Assembly (NCBI RefSeq): GCF_014284305.1
Contig: NZ_JACOFW010000013.1
Location: 57,093 to 121,092, forward strand
Origin: Affinundibacterium seohonense
GTDB taxonomy: Bacteria > Pseudomonadota > Gammaproteobacteria > Burkholderiales > Burkholderiaceae_D
Direction of reading: 5' to 3'
DNA: 64,000 bases
The notes under the pieces are model-generated. The model saw only the letters and a program-made list of their open reading frames with translations. It was not told the DNA's origin and did no database searches. This document shows, one piece after another, positions 55,452-64,000 of this stretch. The first letter of the stretch is position 1. Each line of letters starts with the position of its first letter. The position numbers and the translations under genes are program-made.

Positions 55452-55468
55452 CGCATTATTTTAGTGCG
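55452..55468 (+). promoter_or_regulatory. Second, weaker NtrC-like site
   Basis: CGCATTATTTTAGTGCG is a 17-base imperfect dyad 29 bases downstream of the first site, on the same helix face to within about one base of three turns. NtrC often binds paired sites cooperatively. Confidence 0.5.
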
Positions 55469-55573
55469 TTATTCGATTGCTAATTTTTGGATTGAAAAGT
55501 TGCGGTTTTGGATTTTCCCATAAAAAACAAAGACTTAATTCTCCGCAAATGTGTATCGATTTAAACTTGAACA

Positions 55574-55589
55574 TGGCACGCTTTCTGCT
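55574..55589 (+). promoter_or_regulatory. Sigma-54 promoter of glnA
   Basis: TGGCACGCTTTCTGCT has the -24 TGGCACG and a -12 CTGCT with the proper spacing between GG and GC. It lies about 170 bases before the glnA start. Nitrogen-regulated transcription through NtrC is expected. Confidence 0.8.
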
Positions 55590-55759
55590 AATATCCTCGT
55601 CGTGTTCTTCAATCCTTTATGCATTGTGATGGTGCGTTTTTTGAAATGCCTGGGTCACAAAGCGGGGAGAAAATGGAGATTGAATGCAGCAATTGGTATC
55701 GATGCAGTAGTTCCTACACTTATTTTGAACGATTATTTTGAACGATTAAGGAGTTTCAA

Positions 55760-57175
55760 ATGGCAATGACCCCAGCAGAAGTGTTGAAGATGGCGAAAGA
55801 CAACGAAGTTAAATTCGTTGATTTCCGTTTTGCCGATACACGAGGTAAAGAGCAGCACGTAACAGTGCCTATTTCTCACTTCGATATCGATAAGTTCGAA
55901 TCTGGTCATGCATTTGACGGTTCTTCTATCGCTGGCTGGAAAGGTATTGAAGCATCCGACATGTTGTTGATGCCAGATCCAAACACAGCAAATATCGACC
56001 CATTTATGGAAGAAACCACATTGTTCATGCAATGTGACGTGATCGAGCCAGCGGATGGTAAAGGTTATGATCGTGATCCACGTTCTATCGCAAAACGCGC
56101 TGAAGCGTATTTGAAATCCTCTGGTATCGGTGACACAGCTTACTTCGGTCCAGAACCAGAATTTTTCATTTTTGATAGCGTACGCTGGAAAATTGATATG
56201 TCTGGTTGCTTCGTGAAGATCGATTCTGATGAGGCTTCATGGACAACAGGCGAAAAACTCGAAGGCGGTAACACAGGTCACCGTCCAACAGTCAAAGGTG
56301 GTTATTTCCCAGTGCCTCCAGTCGACAGCTTCCAAGATATGCGTTCTGAAATGTGTTTGATCTTGGAATCTTTAGGTATTCCAGTTGAAGTGCATCACCA
56401 CGAAGTGGCTGGCGCTGGTCAAAATGAAATCGGTACTAAATTCTCAACTTTGGTAGAGCGTGCTGACTGGACGCAAAATTTGAAATACGTTGTATGGAAC
56501 GTTGCGCATACTTATGGCAAGACAGCGACTTTCATGCCTAAGCCTATCGTTGGTGACAACGGTTCTGGTATGCACGTACATCAATCTATCTGGAAAGATG
56601 GCAAAAATCTGTTCGCAGGCGACGGCTATGCTGGCTTGTCTGAATTTGCCTTGTTCTACATCGGCGGTATCATCAAGCATGCGAAAGCACTGAATGCGAT
56701 CACGAATCCAGGGACTAACTCTTACAAGCGTTTGGTTCCAGGCTACGAGGCACCAGTGAAATTGGCTTACTCTGCAAAGAATCGTTCTGCTTCTATCCGT
56801 ATTCCATACGTTGCGAATCCAAAAGGTCGCCGTGTTGAAGCACGTTTCCCAGATCCATTGGCGAATCCGTATTTGTGCTTCTCTGCATTGATGATGGCTG
56901 GTTTGGACGGCGTTCAAAACAAGATTCATCCAGGCGAAGCGGCATCCAAAGATTTGTACCATTTGCCACCAGAAGAAGATGCATTGATCCCAACAGTTTG
57001 CCATTCTTTGGAACAAGCTTTGGAAGCTTTGGACAAAGATCGCGAATTCTTGACACGCGGCGGTGTGTTCAGCGACAGCATGATCGATGCTTACATCGAG
57101 TTGAAAATGCAAGAAGTTCAGCGTATGCGTATGACTACGCATCCAGTTGAGTTCGACATGTACTACTCTCTGTAA
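55760..57175 (+). CDS. glnA: Type I glutamine synthetase
   Basis: GlnA makes glutamine from glutamate and ammonia with ATP and is the main route of ammonia assimilation. 471 residues, the usual GSI-beta length; a dodecamer is expected. Motifs include [36 protein letters not shown], the ATP-site [16 protein letters not shown] and [10 protein letters not shown]400 in DLYHLPPEE is the adenylylation site, so activity should be controlled by GlnE. The ATG at 55760 follows AAGGAG. Behind it are a DUF4124 gene and ntrB-ntrC, which regulate it. Confidence 0.98.
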   Translation: MAMTPAEVLKMAKDNEVKFVDFRFADTRGKEQHVTVPISHFDIDKFESGHAFDGSSIAGWKGIEASDMLLMPDPNTANIDPFMEETTLFMQCDVIEPADGKGYDRDPRSIAKRAEAYLKSSGIGDTAYFGPEPEFFIFDSVRWKIDMSGCFVKIDSDEASWTTGEKLEGGNTGHRPTVKGGYFPVPPVDSFQDMRSEMCLILESLGIPVEVHHHEVAGAGQNEIGTKFSTLVERADWTQNLKYVVWNVAHTYGKTATFMPKPIVGDNGSGMHVHQSIWKDGKNLFAGDGYAGLSEFALFYIGGIIKHAKALNAITNPGTNSYKRLVPGYEAPVKLAYSAKNRSASIRIPYVANPKGRRVEARFPDPLANPYLCFSALMMAGLDGVQNKIHPGEAASKDLYHLPPEEDALIPTVCHSLEQALEALDKDREFLTRGGVFSDSMIDAYIELKMQEVQRMRMTTHPVEFDMYYSL

Positions 57176-57186
57176 GTAGCAATAAA

Positions 57187-57211
57187 AAAGCGGGGTTAGC
57201 CCCGCTTTTTT
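57187..57211 (+). terminator. Rho-independent terminator after glnA
   Basis: GCGGGG/CCCCGC stem with a 4-base loop inside an A-run and T-run, so it can act on both strands. It separates glnA from the genes downstream. Confidence 0.92.
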
Positions 57212-57249
57212 ATTCGACATAAGATGGGTAATTGTGCAAAATCATTGCT

Positions 57250-57265
57250 TGGCATACACTAAGCT
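57250..57265 (+). promoter_or_regulatory. Possible sigma-54 promoter before the DUF4124 gene
   Basis: TGGCATACACTAAGCT keeps the GG and GC dinucleotides at the right spacing, but the -12 element (AAGCT) is poor. It lies 28 bases before the gene. Confidence 0.3.
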
Positions 57266-57292
57266 CTTATTGACTACTCTACATTACTCACT

Positions 57293-57796
57293 ATGAAGCA
57301 ATATCTGATTGGTTTTGGTGCATTATTAGGTCTGGCGTGTGTGATCAGTGTGCCTGTGCTTGCACAGTCCGATGTGTATTTGTGTGTTGATGCGAATGGC
57401 AAGAAAGAGTACAAAAATACAGGTATTACCAAAGGATGTAAGTTGGTCGATCTGCCGCACGTAAATACAATACCCGCGCCGGCTTCTGCTAAAAAAGCGG
57501 CAAGTCCTTCGACTAATAAACCGACTGCTAGTCCAAGCAATTTCCCCAAAGTCGATGGAAGTACGCAAAAAGCACGCGATTCAGATCGCAAGCAAATTTT
57601 GCTCGATGAACTTAAAGTTGAAGAGCAAAAATTAGAAGCGATTAAAAAAGAATATAACGGTGGTGAAGTTGAGCGTCGTGCGGACGAGCGTCAGCCAACT
57701 AAATATGTAGAGCGGGTGAATAATTTAAAAAACGATTTGGCGCGCACTGAGAAAAATATCGAAGCGTTGAAACGTGAAATTAGCAACCTGAAATAA
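57293..57796 (+). CDS. DUF4124-domain secreted protein
   Basis: A 167-residue protein with a signal peptide (cleavage near VLA-QSD, residue 24). The short DUF4124 domain follows: DVYLCVDANGKKEYKNTG with a later Cys, GCKLVD. Then a Lys/Ala/Ser/Pro-rich linker and a C-terminal coiled coil (about 110-165, KQILLDELKVEEQKLEAIKK). The function is not known. It stands between glnA and ntrB on the same strand, with terminators on both sides, so it is probably its own unit and not part of nitrogen control, unless the weak sigma-54 site upstream works. Confidence 0.8.
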   Translation: MKQYLIGFGALLGLACVISVPVLAQSDVYLCVDANGKKEYKNTGITKGCKLVDLPHVNTIPAPASAKKAASPSTNKPTASPSNFPKVDGSTQKARDSDRKQILLDELKVEEQKLEAIKKEYNGGEVERRADERQPTKYVERVNNLKNDLARTEKNIEALKREISNLK

Positions 57797-57820
57797 TGCT
57801 CGCAAGTTGAGGGCAGTATT

Positions 57821-57848
57821 AAAAAAGGTCGCTGATGCGGCCTTTTTT
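57821..57848 (+). terminator. Rho-independent terminator after the DUF4124 gene
   Basis: Arms AAAAAAGGTCGC and GCGGCCTTTTTT around a TGAT loop, one G-T pair. It ends the DUF4124 unit 46 bases before the ntrB start. Confidence 0.82.
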
Positions 57849-57894
57849 AATGTTTGTACTTGGTTTTTATTGTTCTACTTTTCGTGCGATTGTG

Positions 57895-58956
57895 ATGAAT
57901 AAATTCTCGGGACTAGAGTTACTGGCATCGGCTGTATTGGTCATGGACCGGCAGGGAGGCATTGTGTACGCGAATCCAGCGGCAGAAAATTTGCTTGAGC
58001 GGCCATTTAAATCGCTGTTCAAATTACAGTTAAAAGACTTGTTTTTAAATGGCGATGAACTGTTGATGGGATTTCAGCAGGCAGTGGAGCATCAATTTGC
58101 CGATCGTCGCCAAGATCTTATTCTGGAGAGAAATGGACATGAGCCTTTGCATGTGCATAGTATTGTGACTGCGCTAGATCATGTAGATACTCCAGTGTTA
58201 ATTGAGCTGCGTGCTAACGTTCAGCAACTCAAGCTTGATCGCGAAGAACGCATGCAAGATCAGAATAAAGAGAATAAAGAGCTGATCCGCAATTTGGCCC
58301 ATGAAATTAAGAATCCCTTAGGTGGCATTCGTGGCGCAGCGCAGTTATTGGAGCTGGAATTGCCGGAGCGCGATGCGAAAGAATTGCGTGAATACACGCA
58401 AGTGATTATTAAGGAAGCAGACCGCTTGCAAGTATTGGTCGATCGCTTGCTCGCACCTAACCGTTTGCCACAGCTGATCGCGGATGTGAATATTCATGAA
58501 GTTTGTGAGCGGGTGCGTAGTCTGATTGTGGCCGAATTCCCCAAAGGCTTAACGATCAAGCGCGATTACGATTTGTCGATTCCTGAGTTTCGTGGTGACC
58601 AGCAACAGCTCATTCAAGTGGTTCTTAATATTGCCCATAACGCGGCACAAGCACTCAAATTACGTATGGCCGACGGTGATGCGGAAATTATTTTCAAGAC
58701 GCGCGTGGTGCGTCAAGTGACGCTCGCTAAAATTCGCTACAGGCTGGCATTAGATTTGCATATCATTGATAACGGTCCCGGTATTTCACCGACTATTCGT
58801 GATCGGATTTTTTACCCGCTGGTATCTGGGCGTGATGGTGGAAGTGGTTTGGGATTGACGCTGGCACAGGCATTTATTACACAGCATGCCGGTATCATTG
58901 ATTGCGAAAGTCGCCCTGGCTGTACTGACTTTCGAATTTTGATTCCATTACCTTGA
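57895..58956 (+). CDS. glnL: Nitrogen regulation histidine kinase NtrB (GlnL)
   Basis: NtrB phosphorylates or dephosphorylates NtrC depending on PII. 353 residues from the ATG at 57895; an in-frame start at 57835 falls inside the terminator hairpin. An N-terminal PAS domain (LLASAVLVMDRQGGIVYANPAAENLL) is followed by the H-box NLAHEIKNPLGGIRGAAQLL with H136. The N-box NIAHNAAQAL, G1 DNGPGI and G2 GGSGLGLTLAQAF make up the ATPase domain. No membrane segment is present, as expected for a cytoplasmic kinase. ntrC begins 85 bases downstream. Confidence 0.95.
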   Translation: MNKFSGLELLASAVLVMDRQGGIVYANPAAENLLERPFKSLFKLQLKDLFLNGDELLMGFQQAVEHQFADRRQDLILERNGHEPLHVHSIVTALDHVDTPVLIELRANVQQLKLDREERMQDQNKENKELIRNLAHEIKNPLGGIRGAAQLLELELPERDAKELREYTQVIIKEADRLQVLVDRLLAPNRLPQLIADVNIHEVCERVRSLIVAEFPKGLTIKRDYDLSIPEFRGDQQQLIQVVLNIAHNAAQALKLRMADGDAEIIFKTRVVRQVTLAKIRYRLALDLHIIDNGPGISPTIRDRIFYPLVSGRDGGSGLGLTLAQAFITQHAGIIDCESRPGCTDFRILIPLP

Positions 58957-59041
58957 GCCAAAATCGCTCACCGATTGCACAATGGCATGCGCTGAATTAG
59001 TGCGTGACTCTGCAAAATTTATTGAATGAGATGTGAAATCA

Positions 59042-60496
59042 ATGATGAAGACCATTTGGATTGTAGATGACGACGACTCAATACGCTGGGTTTTAGAAAA
59101 AGCCTTAGCTCGTGAAGGATTCGTGACACGTAGTTTTACGAATCCAGACGATGTTTTGTCGGCCTTAGATCAAGAGCACCCCCAGGTACTTGTGTCCGAT
59201 ATTCGTATGAATGGCGCATCAGGATTGGATTTGTTGCAAACAATTAAGCAGCAACTCCCCAGCCTCCCAGTGATTATCATGACGGCCTTTTCTGATTTGG
59301 ATTCTGCTGTTGCGGCATTTAAGGGGGGAGCATTCGAATATCTTGCCAAACCTTTTGATTTATCAAAGGCAGTGGAGTTGATCCGACGAGCTTTAGAAGA
59401 AAATGCGCGTGAAGCGACAGTGGAGCAGGTCGTTGATGTCGAAACGGAGATTCTCGGTCATGCTGCTGCCATGCAGGAAGTGTTTCGAGCGATCGGACGT
59501 TTGTCGCAGTCGAGTGTGACGGTATTAATTACTGGCGAGTCTGGTAGTGGTAAGGAATTGGTCGCACGCGCATTGCACAAACATAGCCCTCGCTTTAATC
59601 AGCCCTTTATCGCGCTCAATACTGCCGCTATTCCTAAAGATTTGTTGGAGTCGGAATTGTTCGGTCATGAGCGTGGCGCTTTTACAGGTGCACAAGCTGC
59701 CCGTCGAGGTCGATTCGAACAGGCCGAGGGAGGAACATTATTTCTCGATGAAATTGGCGACATGCCATTCGATTTGCAGACAAGGTTATTGCGAGTGTTA
59801 TCGGATGGCCACTTTTATCGCGTTGGCGGGCATCATCCACTTAAAGCGAATGTGCGTTTAATCGCCGCGACTCACCAACATCTGGAGGAGCGCGTCAAGG
59901 AAGGGGTGTTTCGTGAGGACTTGTTTCATCGTCTGAATGTGATTCGCTTACGTGTCCCTAGTTTGCGTGAGAGGCGTGAAGATGTGCCGCTATTAGCAAA
60001 GCATTTCTTAGTGCAAAGTGCTAAACAATTGGGGGTTGATGCAAAACGTTTGTCTGAGGCGGCTTTGTATTACATCTCTGGCTTAGATTTTCCGGGTAAC
60101 GTGCGTCAATTAGAAAATCTATGTAACTGGATAACTGTAATGGCCCCTGGTCAGGTCGTTGAAATTGCAGATCTCCCAAGTGAACTCGTACCGCAAGCGC
60201 TTAAGCCAATAGCGCTAGATATTGCCAGCGTTGAGATTGCGCCAGAATTCGCCGGACAGATGCCAAACCAACTATGGTTCGCGGCGCTTGAAAAAGAAGC
60301 TGAACGCTTATTGCGTCAGGGCGAGCAAGAAATCATGCCTAGATTAAGTCGTGATTTTGAAAGCGTGGTTATTAAAGCGGCACTAAAGCATACCCATGGG
60401 CGCAAGAATGAAGCCGCTATTCGTTTGGGGATAGGTAGAAATACCATTAGTCGAAAAATTCAAGAGCTAAACATCGATGGTGTCAAGGAAGAATAG
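59042..60496 (+). CDS. glnG: Nitrogen regulation response regulator NtrC (GlnG)
   Basis: Enhancer-binding activator of sigma-54 promoters such as that of glnA. 484 residues. A receiver domain ([15 protein letters not shown]...) has the phospho-acceptor D53 in LVSDIRMNG. The AAA+ domain shows Walker A GESGSGKE, the sigma-54 contact loop GAFTGA and the Walker [15 protein letters not shown]. The C-terminal Fis-type helix-turn-helix is [24 protein letters not shown]. The ATG at 59042 is preferred over the GTG at 59033. It is co-transcribed with ntrB. Confidence 0.96.
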   Translation: MMKTIWIVDDDDSIRWVLEKALAREGFVTRSFTNPDDVLSALDQEHPQVLVSDIRMNGASGLDLLQTIKQQLPSLPVIIMTAFSDLDSAVAAFKGGAFEYLAKPFDLSKAVELIRRALEENAREATVEQVVDVETEILGHAAAMQEVFRAIGRLSQSSVTVLITGESGSGKELVARALHKHSPRFNQPFIALNTAAIPKDLLESELFGHERGAFTGAQAARRGRFEQAEGGTLFLDEIGDMPFDLQTRLLRVLSDGHFYRVGGHHPLKANVRLIAATHQHLEERVKEGVFREDLFHRLNVIRLRVPSLRERREDVPLLAKHFLVQSAKQLGVDAKRLSEAALYYISGLDFPGNVRQLENLCNWITVMAPGQVVEIADLPSELVPQALKPIALDIASVEIAPEFAGQMPNQLWFAALEKEAERLLRQGEQEIMPRLSRDFESVVIKAALKHTHGRKNEAAIRLGIGRNTISRKIQELNIDGVKEE

Positions 60497-60566
60497 CTTG
60501 TCGTTTTTTTGCCAGCGAATGTCTACAGAAATTATTCTCTTATGTCACTTATCGGAGTATTATTTC

Positions 60567-60643
60567 TTTACGTAAATTGATGCATAATCGCAAAGTCGTT
60601 TTATGTGCTATTTACGTGATCTATGAAATTCTATTTACGTAAA
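60567..60643. repeat. Three spaced TTTACGT motifs upstream of the HDOD gene
   Basis: TTTACGTAAA occurs at 60567 and 60634, and a partial TTTACGTGAT at 60611; the first and last are palindromes. They lie 80-160 bases before the HDOD gene start, between ntrC and that gene, and may be binding sites for an unidentified regulator. Confidence 0.45.
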
Positions 60644-60722
60644 ATAGCTGATCAGGGTGTGATTGCACTGAATGGCGCAGGCTTCAAGTTGATTTTGATG
60701 CTGCAATAATTAGGAGATGTTT

Positions 60723-61550
60723 ATGAATTTCGACGCACTATTCCAGCAGCAAAATGCTTTACCAACGATCCCCAAGGTCGTTCAGGAAGTTATTGATAGT
60801 TTTAACGATGACAATGTGTCGATTGATGAGATTGCGCGTAAATTGGCAGCTGATCAGGTGTTAAGCGCGAAACTATTGCGCCTCGCAAATTCATCGTATT
60901 ACCACTCATCACGAAGTATAGGAACGGTCGACGATGCCGTCTTGATGTTGGGCTTTATGACAGTCCGAACACTGGTGATTAGTAGTGGACTGACCGGTGG
61001 CTTTAAAGCGATGCCGGGTGTCGACTTGAAGCAATTCTGGCGATACAGCATGCATACGGCGGTTATTGCAAAATGCTTGGCAAAAAAAATTGGTGGCAAT
61101 TCTGATTTTGCATTCACAGTGGGCTTGATGCACGCAATTGGGCAACTTGTAATGCACGCAGCGATGCCTGAACAAACGCTGCAGATAGATAAGATAGCTG
61201 GATTGCTCGATGCGCGACGTCTGGATGTTGAGAGAACATCGTTTGGATATGACTTCTCGGACGTGGGTGCAGAATTGGCAAGGCGCTGGCGCTTTCCTGA
61301 CAATTTTTCCAGTGTCATAAAAGGTTTTCCTCAGCCGCTAGCTGTTGAAAAATTTGAACCTCTGGCTGGTGTCATCCACATCGCTGTTTGGATGGCAAGG
61401 GCAGAAGAAAATAAATATACGAAGGAAGAAATGGAAGCGACTATTCCTACAGACGTATTGGTGAAGTTAGGTATATCTACTGACTATGTGCTAAGCGAAA
61501 TGCCGCCAATATCAGAGTTAGCTGCTGGACTAGAAGAGTTGGTTCGCTGA
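60723..61550 (+). CDS. HDOD-domain protein
   Basis: A 275-residue protein with one HDOD domain covering most of it (about residues 10-200). Typical features are FQQQNALPTIPKVVQEVI, LSAKLLRLANSSYY and MLGFMTVRTLVISSGL. HDOD proteins are related to HD phosphohydrolases but lack their metal ligands and work in signalling or stress regulation. No receiver or GGDEF domain is attached. The ATG at 60723 has AGGAG 6 bases upstream; an ATG at 60717 overlaps the end of that site. A palindromic TTTACGT set lies upstream. Confidence 0.87.
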   Translation: MNFDALFQQQNALPTIPKVVQEVIDSFNDDNVSIDEIARKLAADQVLSAKLLRLANSSYYHSSRSIGTVDDAVLMLGFMTVRTLVISSGLTGGFKAMPGVDLKQFWRYSMHTAVIAKCLAKKIGGNSDFAFTVGLMHAIGQLVMHAAMPEQTLQIDKIAGLLDARRLDVERTSFGYDFSDVGAELARRWRFPDNFSSVIKGFPQPLAVEKFEPLAGVIHIAVWMARAEENKYTKEEMEATIPTDVLVKLGISTDYVLSEMPPISELAAGLEELVR

Positions 61551-61578
61551 GTTGGCGCTGTGCCTCGAAGATGACAAT

Positions 61579-61616
61579 AAAAAAGCCGATTTGAAAAATT
61601 TCAAATCGGCTTTTTT
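61579..61616. terminator. Bidirectional terminator between the HDOD and flavoprotein genes
   Basis: A perfect 18-base stem including six A-T pairs, with a two-base loop, has an A-run on one side and a T-run on the other. It serves both converging genes. Confidence 0.93.
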
Positions 61617-61632
61617 TTATTAGGATATTTTC

Positions 61633-63252
61633 TTAGTATTTTTTGTTGATGCTTATAGCAACCGCTTCTGCTACCTTAATGCCGTCGATTGCTGCGGATA
61701 AAATTCCTCCTGCATATCCAGCCCCCTCGCCAGCTGGGTATAGTCCCTCAGTATTTAGACTTTGCAAGTCATCATCTCGTCGTTTGATACGAATCGGTGA
61801 TGATGTTCTCGTTTCAACCCCGGTCAAAATGGCATCTTGCAGAGAAAAGCCTTTGATCTGTTTTTCGAATTCAGGTATTGCTTCACGAATCGCCTCAATG
61901 GCGAATGCTGGCAATACTTCCGCCAAATTACACAGAGTGATTCCTGGCTTATATGAAGGGACAACGCTGCCAAGTTCGGTGGAGGCGCGGTTTGAAAGGA
62001 AGTCGCCTATCAACTGACCTGGTGCATTGTATGTGCCTCCGCCAACTTCAAAGGCCTTACTTTCTAGCGCTCGCTGAAAATCAATACCAGCCAGCGGATG
62101 TCCGGGATAATCCACTTCAGGTGATATACCAACGACGATGGCACTGTTGGCATTACGTTCGTTTCGCGAATACTGGCTCATGCCATTGGTGACGACACGA
62201 CCGGGTTCCGACGTTGCTGCAACAACTGTACCGCCAGGGCACATGCAGAAACTATAGACCGAACGATCGTTCTTCGCATGATGAACTAATTTGTAGTCAG
62301 CCGCACCTAGTATCTTATTTCCCGCATTCGGCCCAAATCGGGCCTTGTCGATGATGGATTGTGGATGTTCTATACGAAAACCAACTGAAAATGGTTTTGC
62401 CTCGACATAAATGCCGCGATCGTAGGCGAGTTGAAATGTGTCCCGTGCACTATGCCCGACCGCAAGAACGACATGATCCGTTTCGATCTTCTCGTGATCA
62501 TTGATCGTCACACCACAGATCTGTCCATCCTTGATATCGAAATCAGTGACTTTTTGTTGGAATCGAATTTCCCCGCCTAATTCGATGATGTTATTGCGCA
62601 TTTCCTCGATCATCTTTACCAGGCGGAATGTACCAATATGCGGCTTACTTACGTACATGATCTCTTCTGGCGCGCCGGATTTTACAAACTCCGTTAAGAC
62701 TTTGCGGCCATAGTGTTTAGGATCTTTGATCTGACTGTAGAGCTTGCCGTCCGAGAATGTGCCCGCACCACCTTCGCCAAATTGTACATTTGATTCTGGT
62801 TGTAATTCGCGCTTACGCCATAAGCCCCAAGTATCTTTGGTGCGTTCACGTACAGCCTTGCCACGCTCAAGTACGATTGGCTTGTAACCCATTTGCGCAA
62901 GTATAAGTGCAGCGAATAGACCGCAAGGGCCAAAACCTATGACGACAGGGCGAGGAAAACTCGTTTGTTTAGCATGAGCGACAAACTTGTAAGTGGTGTC
63001 AGGCGTTTTGCCGACTTTCGCCTGGCCTTGGATACTCTTTGTTTTGTGTAAAAGAGCATCTTCATCTTTTACTGATACATCGACAGTGTAGATAAGGATA
63101 ATTGCAGACTTCTTTCGCGCATCGTAACTGCGCTTAAAAACCAAGAAGTCTAACAACTCGTCTGCTTGTATCTGTAAACGCTTTAATATCGCGTCTGTTA
63201 AATCCTCTTCCTTGTGATCCAAGGGAAGCTGTATATCTGTAAGGCGTAACAT
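61633..63252 (-). CDS. NAD(P)/FAD-dependent oxidoreductase (COG2509 type)
   Basis: A flavoprotein of 539 residues from the ATG at 63252, which gives the family start MLRLTDIQLPLDH; a TTG at 63267 would add five residues. Residues 1-85 form the short N-terminal domain seen in COG2509 proteins. The FAD motif VIGFGPCGLFAALILAQMG follows, with ...VLERGKAVRERT and, near the end, a second FAD-contact region LYPAGEGAGYAGGI. No partner gene is near. The reaction is unknown. It is transcribed away from the rRNA operon. Confidence 0.88.
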   Translation of the reverse strand: MLRLTDIQLPLDHKEEDLTDAILKRLQIQADELLDFLVFKRSYDARKKSAIILIYTVDVSVKDEDALLHKTKSIQGQAKVGKTPDTTYKFVAHAKQTSFPRPVVIGFGPCGLFAALILAQMGYKPIVLERGKAVRERTKDTWGLWRKRELQPESNVQFGEGGAGTFSDGKLYSQIKDPKHYGRKVLTEFVKSGAPEEIMYVSKPHIGTFRLVKMIEEMRNNIIELGGEIRFQQKVTDFDIKDGQICGVTINDHEKIETDHVVLAVGHSARDTFQLAYDRGIYVEAKPFSVGFRIEHPQSIIDKARFGPNAGNKILGAADYKLVHHAKNDRSVYSFCMCPGGTVVAATSEPGRVVTNGMSQYSRNERNANSAIVVGISPEVDYPGHPLAGIDFQRALESKAFEVGGGTYNAPGQLIGDFLSNRASTELGSVVPSYKPGITLCNLAEVLPAFAIEAIREAIPEFEKQIKGFSLQDAILTGVETRTSSPIRIKRRDDDLQSLNTEGLYPAGEGAGYAGGILSAAIDGIKVAEAVAISINKKY

Positions 63253-63322
63253 AATATGAATGCTCAATAGTGCAAAGACGTATTTTAACTGTTACTGTTT
63301 GATTGCCCTAAAAAATATAGTC

Positions 63323-63351
63323 TTGCGGAATGGCTTTTGTTTTGCTATAGT
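63323..63351 (+). promoter_or_regulatory. Upstream rRNA operon promoter (P1-like)
   Basis: A -35 TTGCGG and a -10 TATAGT are separated by 17 bases. Just downstream is a small hairpin, CCCGCA-GAAA-TGCGGG (63358-63373). Confidence 0.6.
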
Positions 63352-63468
63352 TCGCCTCCCGCAGAAATGCGGGGATGAAATAAGAGAAATGCAAGTAGCT
63401 GGTCGTGAAGTTCCTGATGTTTAAGTCGAATAAGTAAAGCGATTTAAATGAAATAAAAAAACAGGGGG

Positions 63469-63497
63469 TTGACGGAAATAAAGAAGTGCTGCATAAT
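63469..63497 (+). promoter_or_regulatory. Main rRNA operon promoter (P2-like)
   Basis: A -35 TTGACG and a -10 CATAAT with exactly 17 bases between, about 300 bases before the 16S gene. It is close to the consensus for the vegetative sigma factor. Confidence 0.75.
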
Positions 63498-63577
63498 CTC
63501 GTTTCTCTGCTGCTGACGAACACAACGCTTCGTAGCAAAAACAAAAACCTTTGGGTGAGTTTAAGTAGAAAAGAATA

Positions 63578-63590
63578 AGATCTTTAACAA
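63578..63590 (+). promoter_or_regulatory. boxA antitermination element of the rRNA leader
   Basis: AGATCTTTAACAA matches the boxA sequence of rRNA leaders (TGCTCTTTAACA in E. coli), the site where the Nus factors bind. It is followed by the CAATAAATGTGGGCACTTGAT stretch usual in betaproteobacterial rrn leaders. Confidence 0.8.
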
Positions 63591-63792
63591 TTAACAGTCA
63601 ATAAATGTGGGCACTTGATAATGAAGCGACTAGCTACTTCGGTAGTTGGGAAACTTAAAAAATATCAAATGTTCACAAGAAGTAAAGATAAGACGCGATA
63701 GTGAGCAATCATTATCGCAACTGTCAGTATTTTGAGTGAGCGACTCGTTCGAAAGAACGAATTCCAGAAATGGAAACAAGTAACAGAGATTA

Positions 63793-64000
63793 AACTGAAG
63801 AGTTTGATCCTGGCTCAGATTGAACGCTGGCGGCATGCCTTACACATGCAAGTCGAACGGCAGCACGGACTTTGGTCTGGTGGCGAGTGGCGAACGGGTG
63901 AGTAATATATCGGAACATACCCTAGAGTGGGGGATAACGTAGCGAAAGTTACGCTAATACCGCATACGAACTAAGGTTGAAAGTGGGGGATCTTCGGACC
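63793..64000 (+). rRNA. rrs: 16S ribosomal RNA, 5' part
   Basis: Starts with AACTGAAGAGTTTGATCC and continues through the conserved TGGCTCAGATTGAACGCTGG, the V1 loop and the GGCGAACGGGTGAGTAAT region. It runs off the end of the window. The V1/V2 pattern, including the ATATCGGAACATACCC stretch, is that of the Oxalobacteraceae. The exact 5' end is taken from comparison with E. coli. Confidence 0.97.

Larger units (their letters stand above)
55117..55759. promoter_or_regulatory. Upstream control region of glnA
   Basis: A 643-base AT-rich region between the fdsG remnant and glnA. It carries two NtrC-type sites, a sigma-54 promoter (each listed separately) and a direct repeat TTTTGAACGATTA just before the glnA ribosome binding site AAGGAG (55748-55753). 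No gene with coding character is seen in it. Confidence 0.7.

Noticed and set aside
55551..55769. 72-residue open frame across the glnA promoter
   Set aside because: It spans the sigma-54 promoter and the glnA start, and has no coding character.
58981..59041. TGCACAATGGCATGC before ntrC as a possible NtrC or sigma-54 site
   Set aside because: The dyad is incomplete and the GG-GC spacing does not fit sigma-54; the gap is just the ntrB-ntrC junction.
63308..63836. Minus-strand open frames in the rRNA leader
   Set aside because: They cover promoters, boxA and the start of 16S rRNA, so they are not genes.

Overview
The window looks like chromosome from a betaproteobacterium of the Oxalobacteraceae, most likely Undibacterium or a close relative. 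The basis is the first ~200 bases of a 16S rRNA gene at the right end, whose V1/V2 pattern is of the Oxalobacteraceae type, a base composition near 50% GC (low for that family), and a Burkholderiales-like set of neighbours: recG, queA-tgt-yajC-secDF, argJ-DUF815-mutT and glnA-ntrBC. Almost all of it is intact, densely packed chromosomal sequence. No prophage, insertion sequence, tRNA or CRISPR array was seen.

Left part (1-31.5 kb): a LytS-type sensor kinase with the first codons of its probable response regulator; an ABC ATPase followed by a permease fused to an M1 aminopeptidase; a flavin amine oxidase; an SDR dehydrogenase; recG; the queuosine and translocase run queA, tgt, yajC, secD, secF; a two-gene RND efflux system; a Kef-type antiporter; argJ with a DUF815 ATPase and a Nudix hydrolase; an AsmA protein; an SPFH-domain lipoprotein with a small membrane protein; and an EamA-type exporter.

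Middle part (31.5-46.5 kb): an 882-residue coiled-coil membrane protein built from about 36 ungapped 14-residue repeats; a secreted M1 peptidase, a DUF6702 protein and a TonB-dependent receptor in a row; a secreted M28 peptidase with two PPC domains; an ATP-grasp protein; DUF1697 and DUF3667 proteins; and an acyltransferase-3 membrane protein.

Right part (46.5-64 kb): a three-gene operon (51832 to 46652, minus strand) for a kleisin-like, a kite-like and an SMC-like protein, the set expected of an MksBEF/JetABC (Wadjet-type) condensin, but with no JetD/MksG nuclease gene beside it. Each of its two gene junctions carries a different palindromic repeat. Next come msrA, a GNAT acetyltransferase, a rhodanese, and the wreck of a formate dehydrogenase operon (fdsG truncated, fdsB missing, fdsA deleted and with a nonsense codon). 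After that is the nitrogen-control locus: glnA behind a sigma-54 promoter and upstream NtrC-type sites, a DUF4124 gene, ntrB and ntrC. An HDOD protein, a COG2509 flavoprotein and an rRNA operon with tandem promoters close the window.

Several dispersed palindromic repeats occur between genes: two dRS3-like elements (7938, 12727), a GGCGGGTT element (11461), a GAACCGCAGAGGCGC element (half copy 12635, full copy 49558) and a GTAGGGTGCGC element (50377). The best leads for new biology are the orphan condensin operon, the 14-residue-repeat protein and the M1/DUF6702/TonB receptor cluster.
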